Positions 62,753 through 64,000 of a stretch of DNA of 64,000 bases are shown piece by piece (position 1 is the first letter of the stretch; each line of letters begins with the position of its first letter). This DNA comes from Palsa-506 sp963709075 (GTDB lineage: Bacteria > Actinomycetota > Actinomycetes > Streptosporangiales > Streptosporangiaceae). A program made the translations under genes and the position numbers. The stretch spans positions 930,001-994,000 of the forward strand of contig CAVPUY010000005.1 in NCBI GenBank assembly GCA_963709075.1, written 5' to 3'. The notes under the pieces were generated by a model, which was not told the DNA's origin, did not search any database, and worked only from the letters and a program-made list of their open reading frames with translations.

Positions 62753-63016
62753 TGAGCCATCAGCGGGCCCCGGGTATTCCCGCCGTGATGAGGGCCGGCG
62801 ACCAGGCCGCGGGCCGGGGTACCCGGCCGGCTCCGCCGGGCCAGGGCCAGCTGGTTCCCCGGCGCGCCCGCGACTTGCCCCTGGCGCTCCAGGCACTCGC
62901 CGCGGGCCGCAGGATCGGGCTCGTGGCGGTCCCTGCGCTCTCCGTCGCGGTGGGCGGTGAGCGGAGGCCGCAGGGACCAAAGACCCTGACATGCATGACC
63001 GTCGCACCTGCCAGTA
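62753..63016. other. Intergenic region without recognisable gene
   Basis: About 265 bases between operators 4 and 5. The available frames show no family signature. Confidence 0.35.
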
Positions 63017-63032
63017 GTACCCCCGGGGGCAT
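63017..63032. promoter_or_regulatory. CsoR/CstR-type operator 5
   Basis: GTACCCCCGGGGGCAT, the least conserved of the five, 46 bases upstream of the OsmC ATG. Confidence 0.5.
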
Positions 63033-63077
63033 TTACTGGAGAAAGCAGCAGTATCGAGCCCGCAGGGAGCGATTGAG

Positions 63078-63520
63078 ATGAACCAGGTGCAGACGACAGC
63101 GTTGCTGGCCGCCCGGGCGGACACCGCGCAGATGGATGTCCGGTTCGTGGCCGGGGAGTCGTATGAGGTAGCGGTGCGCGGGCACCGGGTGCTGGTGGAC
63201 CAGCCAGCCGAGGCCGGCGGCGCAGGATGCCGCGCCGACCCCGACGGAACTGTTCGTCGCCTCGCTGGCCACGTGCGTCGCTTTCTACGCGGGCCGGTAT
63301 CTCACCCGGCACGGCTGCAGCCGCGACGGCCTGGCCGTGTCGGCAAGTTTCGATATGGCCAGCGACCGCCCGGCCAGGGTGAGCGGCATCCGCCTTGCCG
63401 TCCGGGTCCCGGCCAGCCTGCCAGCCGCAGCGGTGGCCGGCGTTCCGCGCGGTGATCTCGCACTGCACCGTGCACAACACCCTGGCCAGCCCGCCAGTCG
63501 TCGGCATCGACCTGGCATGA
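63078..63520 (+). pseudogene. OsmC family protein, two frameshifts
   Basis: ATG 63078, GGGAG upstream. 'GESYEVAVRGHRVLVDQPAE' in frame 1; shift near 63225; 'PTPTELFVASLATCVAFYAG' (first redox Cys) and 'LAVSASFDMASDRPARVSGI' in frame 2; shift near 63440; 'RAVISHCTVHNTLASPPVVG' (second Cys) to TGA 63518. OsmC/Ohr proteins reduce organic peroxides and hydropersulfides with the Cys pair. The shifts may be sequencing errors since all motifs are conserved. Confidence 0.82.
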
Positions 63521-64000
63521 GCGCCCAGGCAGCCATGAGGGCCGGCCCGCCAGTCCCCGCGGTCACGGCGCAGGATCTTGCGGCACAGCCGGTCACGCCT
63601 CTGGTGGAGCGGATCCGGGCCGGCGTGATCGGCGAGGGCGAGGTACTTGACGGCCCGTACGGGCCGCGGCGCATCACCTACGCCGACTACACCGCCTCGG
63701 GCCGCTCGCTGGACTTCATCGAGGACGTCATCCGCGAGCACGTGCTGCCCCGCTACGCCAACACGCACACCGAGAGCTCCGGCACCGGCCTGGCCACCAG
63801 CCGGCTGCGGGAGGATGCCCGGCAGATCATCCACGATGCGGCCGGCGGGGACGGCGGCCACCTGGTGATCTTCTGCGGCTCCGGCGCCACCGCAGCGGTC
63901 AGTAAGCTGATCGCCATCCTGGAGCTCCGGCTGCCGGACGGGCCCGCCCGCCGCTACCGGCTATTTGACAAGATCCCGGCCGCGCAGCGGCCGGTCGTGT
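63517..64000 (+). CDS. Class V aminotransferase (cysteine desulfurase-like), 3' end outside window
   Basis: ATG 63517 overlaps the OsmC stop (ATGA). 161 codons are visible: 'RRITYADYTASGRSLDFIED', 'YANTHTESSGTGLATSRL', 'LVIFCGSGATAAVSKLIAIL' as in PLP-dependent class V enzymes of the desulfurase/isopenicillin-epimerase type. The PLP Lys lies beyond the window. In this context it probably handles cysteine sulfur. Confidence 0.8.
   Translation, partial: MSAQAAMRAGPPVPAVTAQDLAAQPVTPLVERIRAGVIGEGEVLDGPYGPRRITYADYTASGRSLDFIEDVIREHVLPRYANTHTESSGTGLATSRLREDARQIIHDAAGGDGGHLVIFCGSGATAAVSKLIAILELRLPDGPARRYRLFDKIPAAQRPVV

Noticed and set aside
62719..63861. Minus-strand frame of 380 codons opposite OsmC and aminotransferase
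   Set aside because: Shadow; the plus strand holds clear OsmC and class V aminotransferase motifs.

Overview
High-G+C actinobacterial DNA: GTG/TTG starts, GTGA/ATGA gene overlaps, TTGACN-17-TANNNT promoters, and PadR, GntR-FCD, cytochrome P450, PIG-L, Tn554-like and RIT-type genes. The species cannot be named from the sequence. The window looks like an accessory region made of stacked mobile elements and remnants, with a compact sulfur/persulfide-type regulon at the right end. Many conserved genes carry one-base frameshifts, so either gene decay or uncorrected sequencing indels must be kept in mind throughout.

0-7.5 kb holds an MFS exporter (5' cut), a phosphoesterase, a PadR-controlled ABC exporter whose ATPase carries an extra N-terminal membrane domain, and a cytochrome P450. 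7.8-11.85 kb is a decaying amide/urea-type uptake operon: amidase remnant, GntR regulator, LivF, LivG, broken LivM and broken DUF1989. It is cut from its probable promoter by an IS3-family element (11849-17473) with AGCG target repeats. That element contains remains of a second IS3 element and a Tn554-like three-gene recombinase module. 17.5-27.4 kb carries integrase and IS110 scraps, several toxin-antitoxin loci (VapBC, Phd/RelE broken by an IS630, HicAB, another PIN/RHH pair), two methyltransferases and a second, deleted IS3 copy.

27.4-38.5 kb holds a peptidoglycan-binding protein, epoxide hydrolase, MFS exporter with LysR regulator embedded in a 367-bp inverted duplication, a 12-residue-repeat peptide gene next to a methyltransferase, a frameshifted epimerase, chimeric sigma/DUF1479 fragments and a broken PIN toxin locus. 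38.5-54.2 kb holds an IS110 element, two nucleotidyltransferase-fold genes, an IS630 element interrupted by a RIT (recombinase-in-trio) element, a VOC protein, an ISL3 element, a cyclase/flavoprotein pair (the flavoprotein lacks the redox cysteines), a zinc dehydrogenase and another IS630. 54.3-57 kb has MarC and a DHA2 exporter.

Three copies of a 42-bp segment equal to the 3' half of a tRNA-Ala(GGC)-like gene (26327, 38510, 57748) look like att sites of tandem integrative elements; the first and third lie in a ~590-bp long repeat. From 58.2 kb to the end, five palindromes of the ATACCC-N4-GGGTAT type precede a Cys-rich small protein, an SQR-like flavoprotein, a DUF2892/PIG-L operon, thioredoxin and OsmC/class V aminotransferase. 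This looks like one CsoR/CstR-type sulfur-stress regulon.
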